64,000 nt of DNA from an uncultured bacterium (GTDB lineage: Bacteria; Bacillota; Clostridia; Peptostreptococcales; Anaerovoracaceae): assembly GCA_905214195.1 (NCBI GenBank), contig CAJMLH010000004.1, positions 1-64,000 of the forward strand. Reading direction: 5' to 3'. The notes beneath the pieces were generated by a model, which saw only the letters and a list, made by a program, of their open reading frames with translations, searched no databases and was not told the origin of the DNA. Shown here piece by piece: positions 25,971 to 33,778 of the stretch. The translations under genes were made by a program, and so were the position numbers. The number at the start of each line of letters is the position of its first letter. The stretch's first letter is position 1.

Positions 25971-26290
25971 TGTCAAAAGTTGGGGGTCAGTAAACAATTC
26001 AGACAATAATAAGTGGGAGAGGCGGTTTATGCCTGTTAGCAGGATATTAGTTCCGATGTGCGGTAATGGGGTACAGTTCAAACACGACCAGTCCCCCAAT
26101 CGGAAGCTTCACAATTCTGAATTGCAATCGTCTGAACAGTAATCACATGCAAAGCAATCCGCACAGTAATCCTACTTGAACTGAAATTCTTCCGTTTCAG
26201 ACATTTATTGCAGAACCGGTCTTTTTCATTTGGGAAAAGGATGTTTAAGAAGATAAAGATATAAAATATTTTTAGGATATGGCGCATAAA
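25971..26290 (+). other. Non-coding stretch; at most a 37-codon ORF
   Basis: It begins with the repeat TGTCAAAAGTTGG (25971-25983). A 37-codon ORF (26029-26142) has a GGGAGAGG-like site before its ATG but no recognisable content. On the opposite strand a short stop-bounded stretch is cysteine-rich without a start codon. Nothing else was seen. Confidence 0.4.
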
Positions 26291-26294
26291 CTCA

Positions 26295-26350
26295 TTGACA
26301 AAGAAAAAGATAATTGTATAATGTACAATGTGAGTTAGTTATAACTAACT
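26295..26350 (+). promoter_or_regulatory. Promoter with perfect 18-bp palindrome (operator) for the DUF3793 gene
   Basis: TTGACA (26295-26300), 16 bases and TATAAT (26317-26322) form a near-perfect promoter. AGTTAGTTATAACTAACT at 26333-26350 is a perfect palindrome located around the expected transcription start, ideal for repression. DUF3793 genes in clostridia often sit with ferrous-iron transport and flavodoxin genes, so an iron- or metal-dependent DtxR/Fur-type regulator is a reasonable guess (inference). Confidence 0.75.
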
Positions 26351-26395
26351 ATGATTGAGACGGATTTTCAATCGTCCCCCAAAAAGAAAGGTATA

Positions 26396-26968
26396 ATGGA
26401 AATGAGAGAAGAATTGATAATAAAGCATTGTGCTCCCACTCTTGCAGGAATCAAGACAGGCAGTATATTTTCTTGTATATTTGAAAATGACGAAGAAATA
26501 AGACAAAGCCTAAGACGACTTAATAGGATTTTTATATCAAAAGGAATTAAAATAATACCCTTGAGAATCAGAGCAAACAGAGTGCTGCTGTATTTGTTCA
26601 GACCTGAGTCCTTAAAAAAAGATTTGAAAGATTGCAATACTTGCCAAATGCTTGAAAATATGGGATATTGCTGTCAAAGTCCGGAGAAATGCATAGCTAA
26701 ACTCATAAAGAGAGTTAACGAGTCTATAGACTTTCCTCATGAAGTAGGTTTCTTTTTGGGATTTCCGCCGGAGGATGTCTGCGGATTTATAGAAAAGAGA
26801 GGGGACTTTTGTAAATGTTCCGGATATTGGAAAGTATACGGAGATGAAGAAAAAGCCAAGGAACTTTTCAAACAGTATAAAAGTTGTACTGAGCTTTACA
26901 AAAGACTGTTTGAAGAGGGAAGTACATTGGAAAGCCTTGCTTTGGGAAGCAATATATGCAGACAGTAA
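26396..26968 (+). CDS. DUF3793 family protein
   Basis: The protein (190 residues from ATG 26396) shows features I associate with DUF3793: HCAPTLAGIKTGSIFSC near the start, a middle section with LRIRANRVLLYLFRPE, then LGFPPEDVCGFI, CKCSGYWKVYGDEEKA and CTELYKRLFEEGSTLE. It is cytoplasmic, with no membrane segment, and its many conserved cysteines suggest metal or redox chemistry. Function is not established. GAAAGG precedes ATG 26396; ATG 26402 is also possible, and the ATG at 26351 abuts the palindrome without a ribosome site. Confidence 0.75.
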   Translation: MEMREELIIKHCAPTLAGIKTGSIFSCIFENDEEIRQSLRRLNRIFISKGIKIIPLRIRANRVLLYLFRPESLKKDLKDCNTCQMLENMGYCCQSPEKCIAKLIKRVNESIDFPHEVGFFLGFPPEDVCGFIEKRGDFCKCSGYWKVYGDEEKAKELFKQYKSCTELYKRLFEEGSTLESLALGSNICRQ

Positions 26969-26988
26969 CGCAAGTAAATTAAGAAAGA

Positions 26989-27017
26989 TTGACAAAATCA
27001 CAAAAAAATTGTAGACT
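26989..27017 (+). promoter_or_regulatory. Promoter of the cobalamin biosynthesis operon
   Basis: TTGACA at 26989-26994 and TAGACT at 27012-27017 with a 17-base spacer, directly upstream of the first cobalamin riboswitch. Confidence 0.65.
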
Positions 27018-27029
27018 CTATATAGGATG

Positions 27030-27222
27030 AGCAACATCTCGGAAGCAGGTGAAAATCCTGCGCTGTGTCTCAGCAACCGTAAAATCCACGAAAACAGATT
27101 AAAAATTTGCAAAAGTGCAAGAACCACTGAAGCACAACTAAAACGGCAGAAGCCGATTTTAAGACTTCGGGAAGGTATTCTGTAAGTAGGTTATAAAGAT
27201 TAAGCCGGTAGACCTGTTGTGA
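27030..27222 (+). ncRNA. Cobalamin riboswitch 1
   Basis: The order of conserved boxes fits the cobalamin class: CGGAAGCAGGTGAAAATCCTG with CAGCAACCGT after it, the B12-box element AACCACTGAAG (27122-27132), CGGGAAGG (27168-27175) and AAGCCGGTAGACCTG (27202-27216). The 5' CAACA can close with the 3' TGTTG. The same elements occur in the second copy at 39455. It should lower expression of the operon when the cofactor is bound. Confidence 0.92.
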
Positions 27223-27238
27223 ATTGTTTTAGGCTTTC

Positions 27239-27299
27239 TGAGGTGGGGCTTAAATAAAGTTTGGAATTTTTTGTACACCTCACGGAAGGTGTTTTTTTT
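27239..27299 (+). terminator. Riboswitch 1 expression platform: terminator holding the cbiB ribosome-binding site
   Basis: ACACCT (27275-27280) pairs with AGGTGT (27287-27292), followed by a T-tract to 27299; the ATG of cbiB starts at 27300. The GGAAGGTG that serves cbiB lies in the hairpin, so it could both terminate and hide the start site. TGAGGTG (27239-27245) matches CACCTCA (27276-27282) and is the likely antiterminator partner. Confidence 0.7.
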
Positions 27300-28274
27300 A
27301 TGAGAGAAATTGCAATTCAAATTGCGTCGGCATTTTTTATAGGTGTGATTTTAGATTGCCTTTTTGCAGATCCACCTAAAATTCCACATTCTATAAACTT
27401 AATCGGAAACAGCATAAAAAATTTTGAGAATTTTATCAGAAAAAGGCTGCCCAACACGCCAAAAGGCAAGAGAGCAGGAGGTCTGCTGACGGCAATAGTC
27501 ATTTGCTCGCTTTCGGCGACCGTTCCGGCAGCAATTCTTATAGGCTTATACAAATTAGACAGATTCCTTTGCATAGCAGTACATGGACTTATGATGTGGC
27601 AGATAATAGCTGCAAAATCCCTTATGATAGAAAGTAAGAAAGTATATGACAGGCTTAAAGACGGCAGTATAGAAGATGCAAGAAAGGCTCTTTCCATGAT
27701 AGTCGGCAGAAATACGGAGGAACTTACGGAAGAGGGAGTGATTAAGGCAGCCGTTGAGACAGTTGCAGAAAACACTTCCGACGGAGTAACTGCGCCGATG
27801 CTGTTTCTCTTTATAGGGGGAGCTCCTCTTGGCTATCTTTACAAGGCAATAAATACAATGGATTCTCTCTTGGGATATAAAAACGAAAAATATGTTGATT
27901 TCGGAAGATACCCTGCAAAGCTTGATGATTTGGCAAATTTTATTCCATCAAGATTAACAGCCCTTTCCATGATTGCGGCCGCATATTTTCTCGGTTATGA
28001 TGCGAAAAACGCTGTGAAAATATTCCGAAGAGACAGACTAAAACATGCAAGCCCCAATTCCGCACAGACCGAATCTGTATGTGCGGGAGCCCTTGATATA
28101 AGATTGGCAGGGGATATAAAATATTTTGGTGTACTTCACAAAAAAGATTATATAGGAGACCCGTTACGAGAGATAGAACCTTGTGACATTCTTAAAAGTC
28201 ATAAACTTATGTATGGTTCGGCAGCTGTATTTACAGTTCTGTTTTGCGTTATATGGGCAGTAATAATATTTTAA
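27300..28274 (+). CDS. cbiB: Adenosylcobinamide-phosphate synthase CbiB
   Basis: CbiB attaches the aminopropanol (or ethanolamine) arm to adenosylcobyric acid at the membrane. The 324-residue protein has the conserved start DCLFADPPKIPHSINLIGN, an internal SMIVGRNTEELTEE and VAENTSDGVTAPMLFLFIGG, and about five hydrophobic helices including the C-terminal one. ATG 27300 directly follows the riboswitch terminator; upstream in-frame starts would lie in the riboswitch platform. It is the first gene of the eleven-gene cobalamin operon. Confidence 0.93.
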   Translation: MREIAIQIASAFFIGVILDCLFADPPKIPHSINLIGNSIKNFENFIRKRLPNTPKGKRAGGLLTAIVICSLSATVPAAILIGLYKLDRFLCIAVHGLMMWQIIAAKSLMIESKKVYDRLKDGSIEDARKALSMIVGRNTEELTEEGVIKAAVETVAENTSDGVTAPMLFLFIGGAPLGYLYKAINTMDSLLGYKNEKYVDFGRYPAKLDDLANFIPSRLTALSMIAAAYFLGYDAKNAVKIFRRDRLKHASPNSAQTESVCAGALDIRLAGDIKYFGVLHKKDYIGDPLREIEPCDILKSHKLMYGSAAVFTVLFCVIWAVIIF

Positions 28275-28290
28275 TACAAGATGGTGACAT

Positions 28291-29340
28291 ATGCTTATAA
28301 GAGAAAAAAACCCTCATGGTGGGCAGATATACGGACAAAACATAAAAGCTGACTTTTCTGTAAATATCAATCCTCAAGGAACACCAAAACAAGTAATAAA
28401 GGCAGCTTTGGAATCAATATACGAATCGGAACAGTACCCCGATGCAGAATGTAAAATGCTGAGAAAATATATATCCCGAAAGGAGAATATTAGCGAAGAA
28501 AATATAATATGCGGAAATGGCGGAGCGGAGCTTATCTTTCAGGTAGCGGCAGCATTGCGGCCGGCAAAAGCACTGATAATAGAGCCGACATTTTGCGAAT
28601 ACAGGCAGAGTGTAGAGGCATGGGGAGGAAAAGTAAAGACTTTGACCCTTGATGAAGACTTTGATATAAATAGGCAAGTCAGTACGATAGAATTCAATAT
28701 ATCAGAAGACATCGACATAGTATTTTTGTGCAATCCCAATAATCCAACAGGAAAGACAGCCGATATCAATACTGTAAGCCGTATTGCCGAAAGATGTGAA
28801 AAGATGGGAGCACTGCTTTTTATAGATGAAAGCTTTGGAGAGATGGCAGAAAATTATAAAAGCTTTTCGGCAGTAGGTATGGTACCTGAAAGGAAAAATA
28901 TTTTTGTGCTCAAATCAATGACCAAAACTTATGCGATGCCGGGTATCAGATTGGGATACGGACTTTGCTCAGACAAGGAAATCATAGACAGGATGTGCAG
29001 CATGAGCCAGTGCTGGAATATTTCTCTTGCCGCCCAAAAGGCAGGTGAAGCGGCAATTAAGGACTGCGGTGATTATGTAGAAAAGACTTTGAGGATAATC
29101 AAAGAAGAGAAAGAATACTTAAAAAGAGAACTGAACGAAGCAGGAATTAGAGTTTTTGACAGCGACGCCAATTTTATGCTTATAAAGGCAGAAGAAAATT
29201 TCAAAGAAAAAATGCTAAGAAAAGGGATTCTTGTAAGAGCATGTGATAATTTTGAGGGACTTGGTAAAGAGTATTTCAGAATTGCAGTTAAAAACCATGA
29301 AGATAACAAGATATTTACAGAAGCAGTAAGGACGCTGTAA
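28291..29340 (+). CDS. cobD: Threonine-phosphate decarboxylase-like aminotransferase CobD
   Basis: A fold-type I PLP enzyme of the histidinol-phosphate aminotransferase family, 349 residues. The catalytic lysine is in SMTKTYAMPGIRLGYG (about residue 212), and NPNNPTGKT and FIDESFGE are the usual cofactor-binding strands. Within a cobalamin operon, next to cbiB, it most likely makes (R)-1-amino-2-propanol phosphate from threonine phosphate. Sequence alone does not fully separate it from HisC; the operon context decides. Confidence 0.88.
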   Translation: MLIREKNPHGGQIYGQNIKADFSVNINPQGTPKQVIKAALESIYESEQYPDAECKMLRKYISRKENISEENIICGNGGAELIFQVAAALRPAKALIIEPTFCEYRQSVEAWGGKVKTLTLDEDFDINRQVSTIEFNISEDIDIVFLCNPNNPTGKTADINTVSRIAERCEKMGALLFIDESFGEMAENYKSFSAVGMVPERKNIFVLKSMTKTYAMPGIRLGYGLCSDKEIIDRMCSMSQCWNISLAAQKAGEAAIKDCGDYVEKTLRIIKEEKEYLKRELNEAGIRVFDSDANFMLIKAEENFKEKMLRKGILVRACDNFEGLGKEYFRIAVKNHEDNKIFTEAVRTL

Positions 29341-29351
29341 AAGGAGTCGAT

Positions 29352-30509
29352 ATGCATAAAACAGGCATAGAAGATTATTACATAACTAAAAACAATAAAA
29401 AGTTGAGATACGGATATACAACCGGCACTTGTGCGGCCGCCGCTGCAAAGGCTGCTGCAATGGCAATAGTGACAGGGATAATACCGGAGTATGTTGAAAT
29501 AGATACACCAAAGGGGATACATCTCACGCTTCAAGTGTCGGGAAGCTTTAAAGAAAAAAACGCAGCATTATGTACAGTTTTAAAAGACAGCGGAGACGAC
29601 CCTGATGTGACAGACAAAATGCCTGTGTGCGCCCTTGTATCCTTTTCCGATAAAGACGGAATCGTTATCGACGGAGGCGAGGGAGTCGGAAGAGTTACAA
29701 AACCCGGTCTGTGGCAAGCTGTCGGAGAGGCTGCCATAAACAGAGTGCCAAAGCAGATGATAACAGAAGAACTTCAAAAGATAAGAGAAGATTTTGAAAT
29801 AAAAAACGGATTCAATGCCGAAATAATTCTGCCCAAAGGAAAAGAACTTGCAAAGCGTACATTTAATCCGAGACTTGGAATCGAGGGAGGTTTGTCTGTC
29901 CTTGGAACAAGCGGTATAGTTGAGCCGATGAGCGAGGAAGCCATAATCGAAAGTATCCATATAGAGCTGATGCAGAAGAGAAGCGGAAGATTGTCACCGC
30001 TTATAATAACTCCGGGCAATTACGGAGCTGACTTTGTAAAGCATCTAATAGATATAAAAGATGAGGAAGTAGTAAAATGCAGCAATTTTGTGGGACTTAC
30101 TATAGACATGCTTAATGAGCTTAAATATGAGGAAGTTTTGTTCATTGCCCACATAGGAAAATTCATAAAGGTTGCAGGGGGCATAATGAATACCCATTCA
30201 AAGGAAGCCGACAGCCGGATGGAGATACTTGCGGCTGCAGCAATTCAGGCCGGGATAGACAGAGAGGGTGCGGCAAGGATACTTTCCTGCGTCAATACGG
30301 ACGACGGACTTGCAGTACTCAAGGAGTACGGCATTATGGAAAAGACAATGGAAATTGTGGGAAAGAAAATAGATTTTTATCTTAACAACCGTGCATACGG
30401 AAATTTTAAGATGGGAGCAGTGATTTTTTCCAACAGGTACGGCATACTCACCATGTGCGGAGATGCGGAAGAACTTATAAAGAAAGCAGGGGGAAAAAAT
30501 GAAAGGTAA
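29352..30509 (+). CDS. cbiD: Cobalt-precorrin-5B C1-methyltransferase CbiD
   Basis: CbiD, a SAM-dependent methyltransferase specific to the anaerobic route, is recognised from LRYGYTTGTCAAAAAKAA at the N-terminus, IDGGEGVGRVTKPGL and the later AHIGKFIKVAGGIMNTHSKEAD split over residues 260-285. Length is 385 residues. AAAGGAGT precedes the ATG. It overlaps cbiL by 11 bases. Its presence shows that this operon runs the oxygen-independent pathway. Confidence 0.95.
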   Translation: MHKTGIEDYYITKNNKKLRYGYTTGTCAAAAAKAAAMAIVTGIIPEYVEIDTPKGIHLTLQVSGSFKEKNAALCTVLKDSGDDPDVTDKMPVCALVSFSDKDGIVIDGGEGVGRVTKPGLWQAVGEAAINRVPKQMITEELQKIREDFEIKNGFNAEIILPKGKELAKRTFNPRLGIEGGLSVLGTSGIVEPMSEEAIIESIHIELMQKRSGRLSPLIITPGNYGADFVKHLIDIKDEEVVKCSNFVGLTIDMLNELKYEEVLFIAHIGKFIKVAGGIMNTHSKEADSRMEILAAAAIQAGIDREGAARILSCVNTDDGLAVLKEYGIMEKTMEIVGKKIDFYLNNRAYGNFKMGAVIFSNRYGILTMCGDAEELIKKAGGKNER

Positions 30510-31215
30510 ACTTTACGGAGTAGGTGTAAGCATAGGCGAGCCTGAGCTTATGACATTTAAGGCGGCAAATATCATCAAAAGCTGCGAGGTCATAGCCGTG
30601 CCCGCAATTGACAGAGAAAAGTCTGCGGCATGGAAATCCGCCAAAAAACTTATCGGCGAAATAGACAAAAAACCGACCCTTTGTATAGAAATGCCCATGA
30701 CAAAGGACAGAAAAGTTCTTGACGAGTATCATAAAAAAGCTGCCGGGACAATAGAAGGGGAGCTTGAAAAAGGCAGAAGCGTAGCATTTCTTACTATCGG
30801 AGACCCTTGTGTATATGCGACCTATATGTATGTACACAGAATAGTTGAAAATGACGGGTTTGAGGCACATATAACAAACGGTATAACTTCATTTTGTGCA
30901 GCTGCGGCAAGAGTCGATATTTCTCTTTGCGAAGAAGATGAGCAGCTACATATAATCCCTGCGTCATATGGTGTAGAGGAAGCATTGAAATATCCCGGAA
31001 CCAAAGTATTTATGAAAAGCGGAACAGGGCTTTTGGAAACGGTTGAGGCTATAGAAAAGTCAGCAAAAGAGGATAATGCACAAGTATATATGGTGGAAAA
31101 CTGCGGCATGGAAAATGAAAAGATTTATATAGGCATGGAGTCTATAAAGCAAAAGGATATGAATGATATAAGTTATTTCACTACGATAATTGTAAAGGAG
31201 AATAAACATGATTGA
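30499..31215 (+). CDS. cbiL: Cobalt-precorrin-2 C20-methyltransferase CbiL
   Basis: A tetrapyrrole methylase of 238 residues. The N-terminal loop reads GVGVSIGEPELMTFKAAN, a variant of the usual GVGxGPGDPELLTLKA; the proline-glycine-aspartate of the common form is replaced by I-G-E. The second motif, LTIGDPCVYATYMY, and the SFCAAAARV segment are intact, so the enzyme is expected to work. Family members differ subtly; assignment to CbiL rests on length and the IIPASYG region. Confidence 0.88.
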   Translation: MKGKLYGVGVSIGEPELMTFKAANIIKSCEVIAVPAIDREKSAAWKSAKKLIGEIDKKPTLCIEMPMTKDRKVLDEYHKKAAGTIEGELEKGRSVAFLTIGDPCVYATYMYVHRIVENDGFEAHITNGITSFCAAAARVDISLCEEDEQLHIIPASYGVEEALKYPGTKVFMKSGTGLLETVEAIEKSAKEDNAQVYMVENCGMENEKIYIGMESIKQKDMNDISYFTTIIVKENKHD

Positions 31216-31978
31216 TTTTGTAGGAGCAGGAAGCGGAGCGGCAGATCTTATAACAGTAAGAGGCATGAGACTTATCTCTGAAGCAGATGTCATAATATAT
31301 GCAGGCTCGCTTGTAAATCCACAGCTGCTTGATTACAAAAAAGATGACTGCATAGTGTACAACAGCGCCGTTATGACGCTTGAAGAAGTGGCTGAAGTAA
31401 TGATAAAAAGTCACAGAGAGGGTAAAAAAGTTGTGAGACTTCATACAGGAGACCCTTGTGTATACGGAGCTATAAGAGAACAAATGGATATTCTTGACAA
31501 CAATCAAATTCCTTACGATTACTGTCCCGGGGTAAGCTCATTTTGCGGAGCTGCTTCTGCCCTCAATATAGAATATACACTGCCTGATGTGTCACAGAGC
31601 GTTATTATAACAAGAATGGCAGGAAGAACACCTGTGCCGGAAAGAGAAAGTATCCGCTCTTTCGCAGCCCATAAAGCTACTATGGTGGTATTTCTCAGCA
31701 CCGGACTTTTAAAAGAACTTACGGCAGAACTTCTTGCAGGGGGATATGAAGAAGATACGCCATGCGCAATAGTTTATAAAGCAACTTGGCCGGACGAAAA
31801 GACTTTCATATGTACCGTTGGAACTCTTGCGGAAACAGCAGCAAAAAATAACATAACAAAGACTGCTCTTATGATAATAGGAGATGCAGTTACACACGGA
31901 AATTACAGACGCTCGGATTTGTATAACCCCGATTTTGAGACTGAATTCAGACCGGCTCATACGAACCGTGATAAATAA
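31208..31978 (+). CDS. cbiF: Cobalt-precorrin-4 C11-methyltransferase CbiF
   Basis: The 256-residue methylase starts FVGAGSGAADLITVRGMRLI and continues with VIIYAGSLVNPQLLDY, the CbiF/CobM signature. The SAM-binding HTGDPCVYGAIREQMDIL and GVSSFCGAASALNIEYTLP are present. It overlaps cbiL by 8 bases. Standard placement after cbiL and before cbiG in clostridial operons. Confidence 0.93.
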   Translation: MIDFVGAGSGAADLITVRGMRLISEADVIIYAGSLVNPQLLDYKKDDCIVYNSAVMTLEEVAEVMIKSHREGKKVVRLHTGDPCVYGAIREQMDILDNNQIPYDYCPGVSSFCGAASALNIEYTLPDVSQSVIITRMAGRTPVPERESIRSFAAHKATMVVFLSTGLLKELTAELLAGGYEEDTPCAIVYKATWPDEKTFICTVGTLAETAAKNNITKTALMIIGDAVTHGNYRRSDLYNPDFETEFRPAHTNRDK

Positions 31979-31995
31979 ACAGAGGATTTGAAAAA

Positions 31996-33054
31996 GTGGA
32001 TATTAAATTTGTCTCCTTTTCTGCAAAAGGATGCAGAACCGCCCTCAACATAAGCAGGGCTCTTATGAAAAATATTTCTGAATATAAATGTGAAAGCTTT
32101 GCCGCCCCAAAACATATAGAAGATGATTATACCAAACCGCTTGCAGAAAGCCTTGATGAATGGACAGGCAGGCAGTTTAAAACATCTGATGCAATTATAT
32201 TTGTATGTGCATGCGGTATAGCTGTGAGAGCAATAGCTCCATATGTGAGAAAAAAGACTAAAGACCCTGCAGTGATTGTAGTAGACGAGCTTGGAAGATA
32301 TGTTATTCCCATACTTTCAGGGCATATAGGCGGTGCCAACGAAATTGCCGTCAAAATTGCAGAGCTTACAGGAAGTGAAGCCGCTGTAACTACTGCAACC
32401 GACATAAACGGGGAATTTTCGGTAGATACATTTGCCAAGGCCAACGGACTTACCATAAGCGACATGAAGCTGGCAAAAGAAATTTCAGCGGCTGTATTAC
32501 GAGGAGAAAAAATAGGCCTTACTTGCGATTTTAATATAAAGGGCAAGCTCCCTGACAGCCTCGTTTTGGAATCGGAAAATGCCTACACAGCGTTGAAAAT
32601 CCACATAGGCTATGGCACAGAATCAGACAATGATACTCTTGTGCTTACACCGAAAGATTATGTCATAGGCATGGGATGCAGGAGAGGGAAAAGATTTGAA
32701 GAATTAAAAGATGCAGCCGATGAAGCGGCTCAAAAGGCTAAAATCACATTGGATGAAGTAGATTCCCTTGCTTCTGTAGATTTGAAATCAGATGAAGAGG
32801 GACTTTTGCAGCTTTGCCGTGAATACGGATTTAAAAGACAATTTTATACTGCGAAAGAGTTGTCTTTGGCAGAAGGTGATTTTTCATCGTCCTCATTTGT
32901 GGAAAATACAGTCGGTATTGATAATGTTTGCGAGAGGGCGGCATATCTTGCTTCCGGCGGCGGAGATATTATCGTAAAAAAATTAAGCAAAAATGGAGTT
33001 ACGGCAGCTGTAGCCGTTAAAAAAGAAAAGAAAACGGAGGTATGCTTTGAATAA
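31996..33054 (+). CDS. cbiG: Cobalt-precorrin-5A hydrolase CbiG
   Basis: CbiG opens the delta-lactone ring and releases the two-carbon fragment, a step unique to the anaerobic path. The central block FVCACGIAVRAIAPYVRKK, VDELGRYVIPILSGHIGGAN and the C-terminal GMGCRRGKRFEELKDA with SVDLKSDEEGLLQL are typical. Start is GTG 31996 with AGAGG 10 bases upstream. Length 352 residues. The C-terminus overlaps the TTG start of cbiH by 8 bases. Confidence 0.93.
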   Translation: MDIKFVSFSAKGCRTALNISRALMKNISEYKCESFAAPKHIEDDYTKPLAESLDEWTGRQFKTSDAIIFVCACGIAVRAIAPYVRKKTKDPAVIVVDELGRYVIPILSGHIGGANEIAVKIAELTGSEAAVTTATDINGEFSVDTFAKANGLTISDMKLAKEISAAVLRGEKIGLTCDFNIKGKLPDSLVLESENAYTALKIHIGYGTESDNDTLVLTPKDYVIGMGCRRGKRFEELKDAADEAAQKAKITLDEVDSLASVDLKSDEEGLLQLCREYGFKRQFYTAKELSLAEGDFSSSSFVENTVGIDNVCERAAYLASGGGDIIVKKLSKNGVTAAVAVKKEKKTEVCFE

Positions 33055-33778
33055 GATATATGTTGTGGGAATAGGCCCCGGAGAATACGAACAGATGACT
33101 GTAAAAGCAAGCCGAATTTTAAGTCAGTGCGATATAATAATAGGATATAATGTTTATGTCGATCTTGTTAAAGAGCATTTTGCAGATAAGGAATTTATAA
33201 CTACTCCTATGAGACAGGAAGAAAAAAGATGTAAGATTGCTCTTGAAAAAGCTGCCTCAGGAAAAATAGTAGCTGTTATATGCAGCGGAGATGCAGGAGT
33301 GTATGGCATGACAGGACTGATATATGAACTTTCCCATCATTATCCTGAAGTTGAAATAGAGACTGTGTGCGGTGTTTCAGCAGTGATAAGCGGGGCGGGA
33401 ATCCTTGGCGCACCGTTGATTCATGATTTTGCGGTAATAAGCCTAAGCGACCTGCTTACACCTTGGGAAAAGATAGAAAAAAGATTGCTTTGTGCAGCCG
33501 AATCGGACATGGTTATATGTCTTTACAATCCGTCCAGCATGAAGAGAAAAGATTATCTTAAAAAAGCATGTATGCTTGTAAGCAAATATAAATCCCCTAA
33601 AACCGTATGCGGAATAGCACGCAATATAGGGAGAGTAGGGCAGTCAGCTCAAGTTTTGACATTGGAAGAACTTACGGAAACAGAAGTAGATATGTTTTCG
33701 ACTGTATTCATAGGGAATATGCAGACTAAAGAGATAAATGGCAAAATGGTAACGCCAAGAGGGTACAGACATGAATAA
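33047..33778 (+). CDS. cbiH: Cobalt-factor III / precorrin-3B C17-methyltransferase CbiH
   Basis: A 243-residue methylase with VVGIGPGEYEQMTVKASRIL and IIGYNVYVDLVKE at the N-terminus, typical for CbiH/CobJ, then CSGDAGVYGMTGLIYEL and LYNPSSMKRKDYLKKA. The enzyme methylates C17 and contracts the ring. It starts with TTG at 33047, set by AACGGAGG six bases upstream; the nearby ATG at 33042 is out of frame. Confidence 0.92.
   Translation: MNKIYVVGIGPGEYEQMTVKASRILSQCDIIIGYNVYVDLVKEHFADKEFITTPMRQEEKRCKIALEKAASGKIVAVICSGDAGVYGMTGLIYELSHHYPEVEIETVCGVSAVISGAGILGAPLIHDFAVISLSDLLTPWEKIEKRLLCAAESDMVICLYNPSSMKRKDYLKKACMLVSKYKSPKTVCGIARNIGRVGQSAQVLTLEELTETEVDMFSTVFIGNMQTKEINGKMVTPRGYRHE

Noticed and set aside
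26101..26180. Short cysteine-rich stretch on the minus strand (DYCADCFACDYCSDDC)
   Set aside because: Only 20 codons between two stops and without a start; probably due to short direct repeats (CAGTAATC).
28291..29340. Annotation as histidinol-phosphate aminotransferase
   Set aside because: Family resemblance is real, but the position between cbiB and cbiD makes CobD much more likely.
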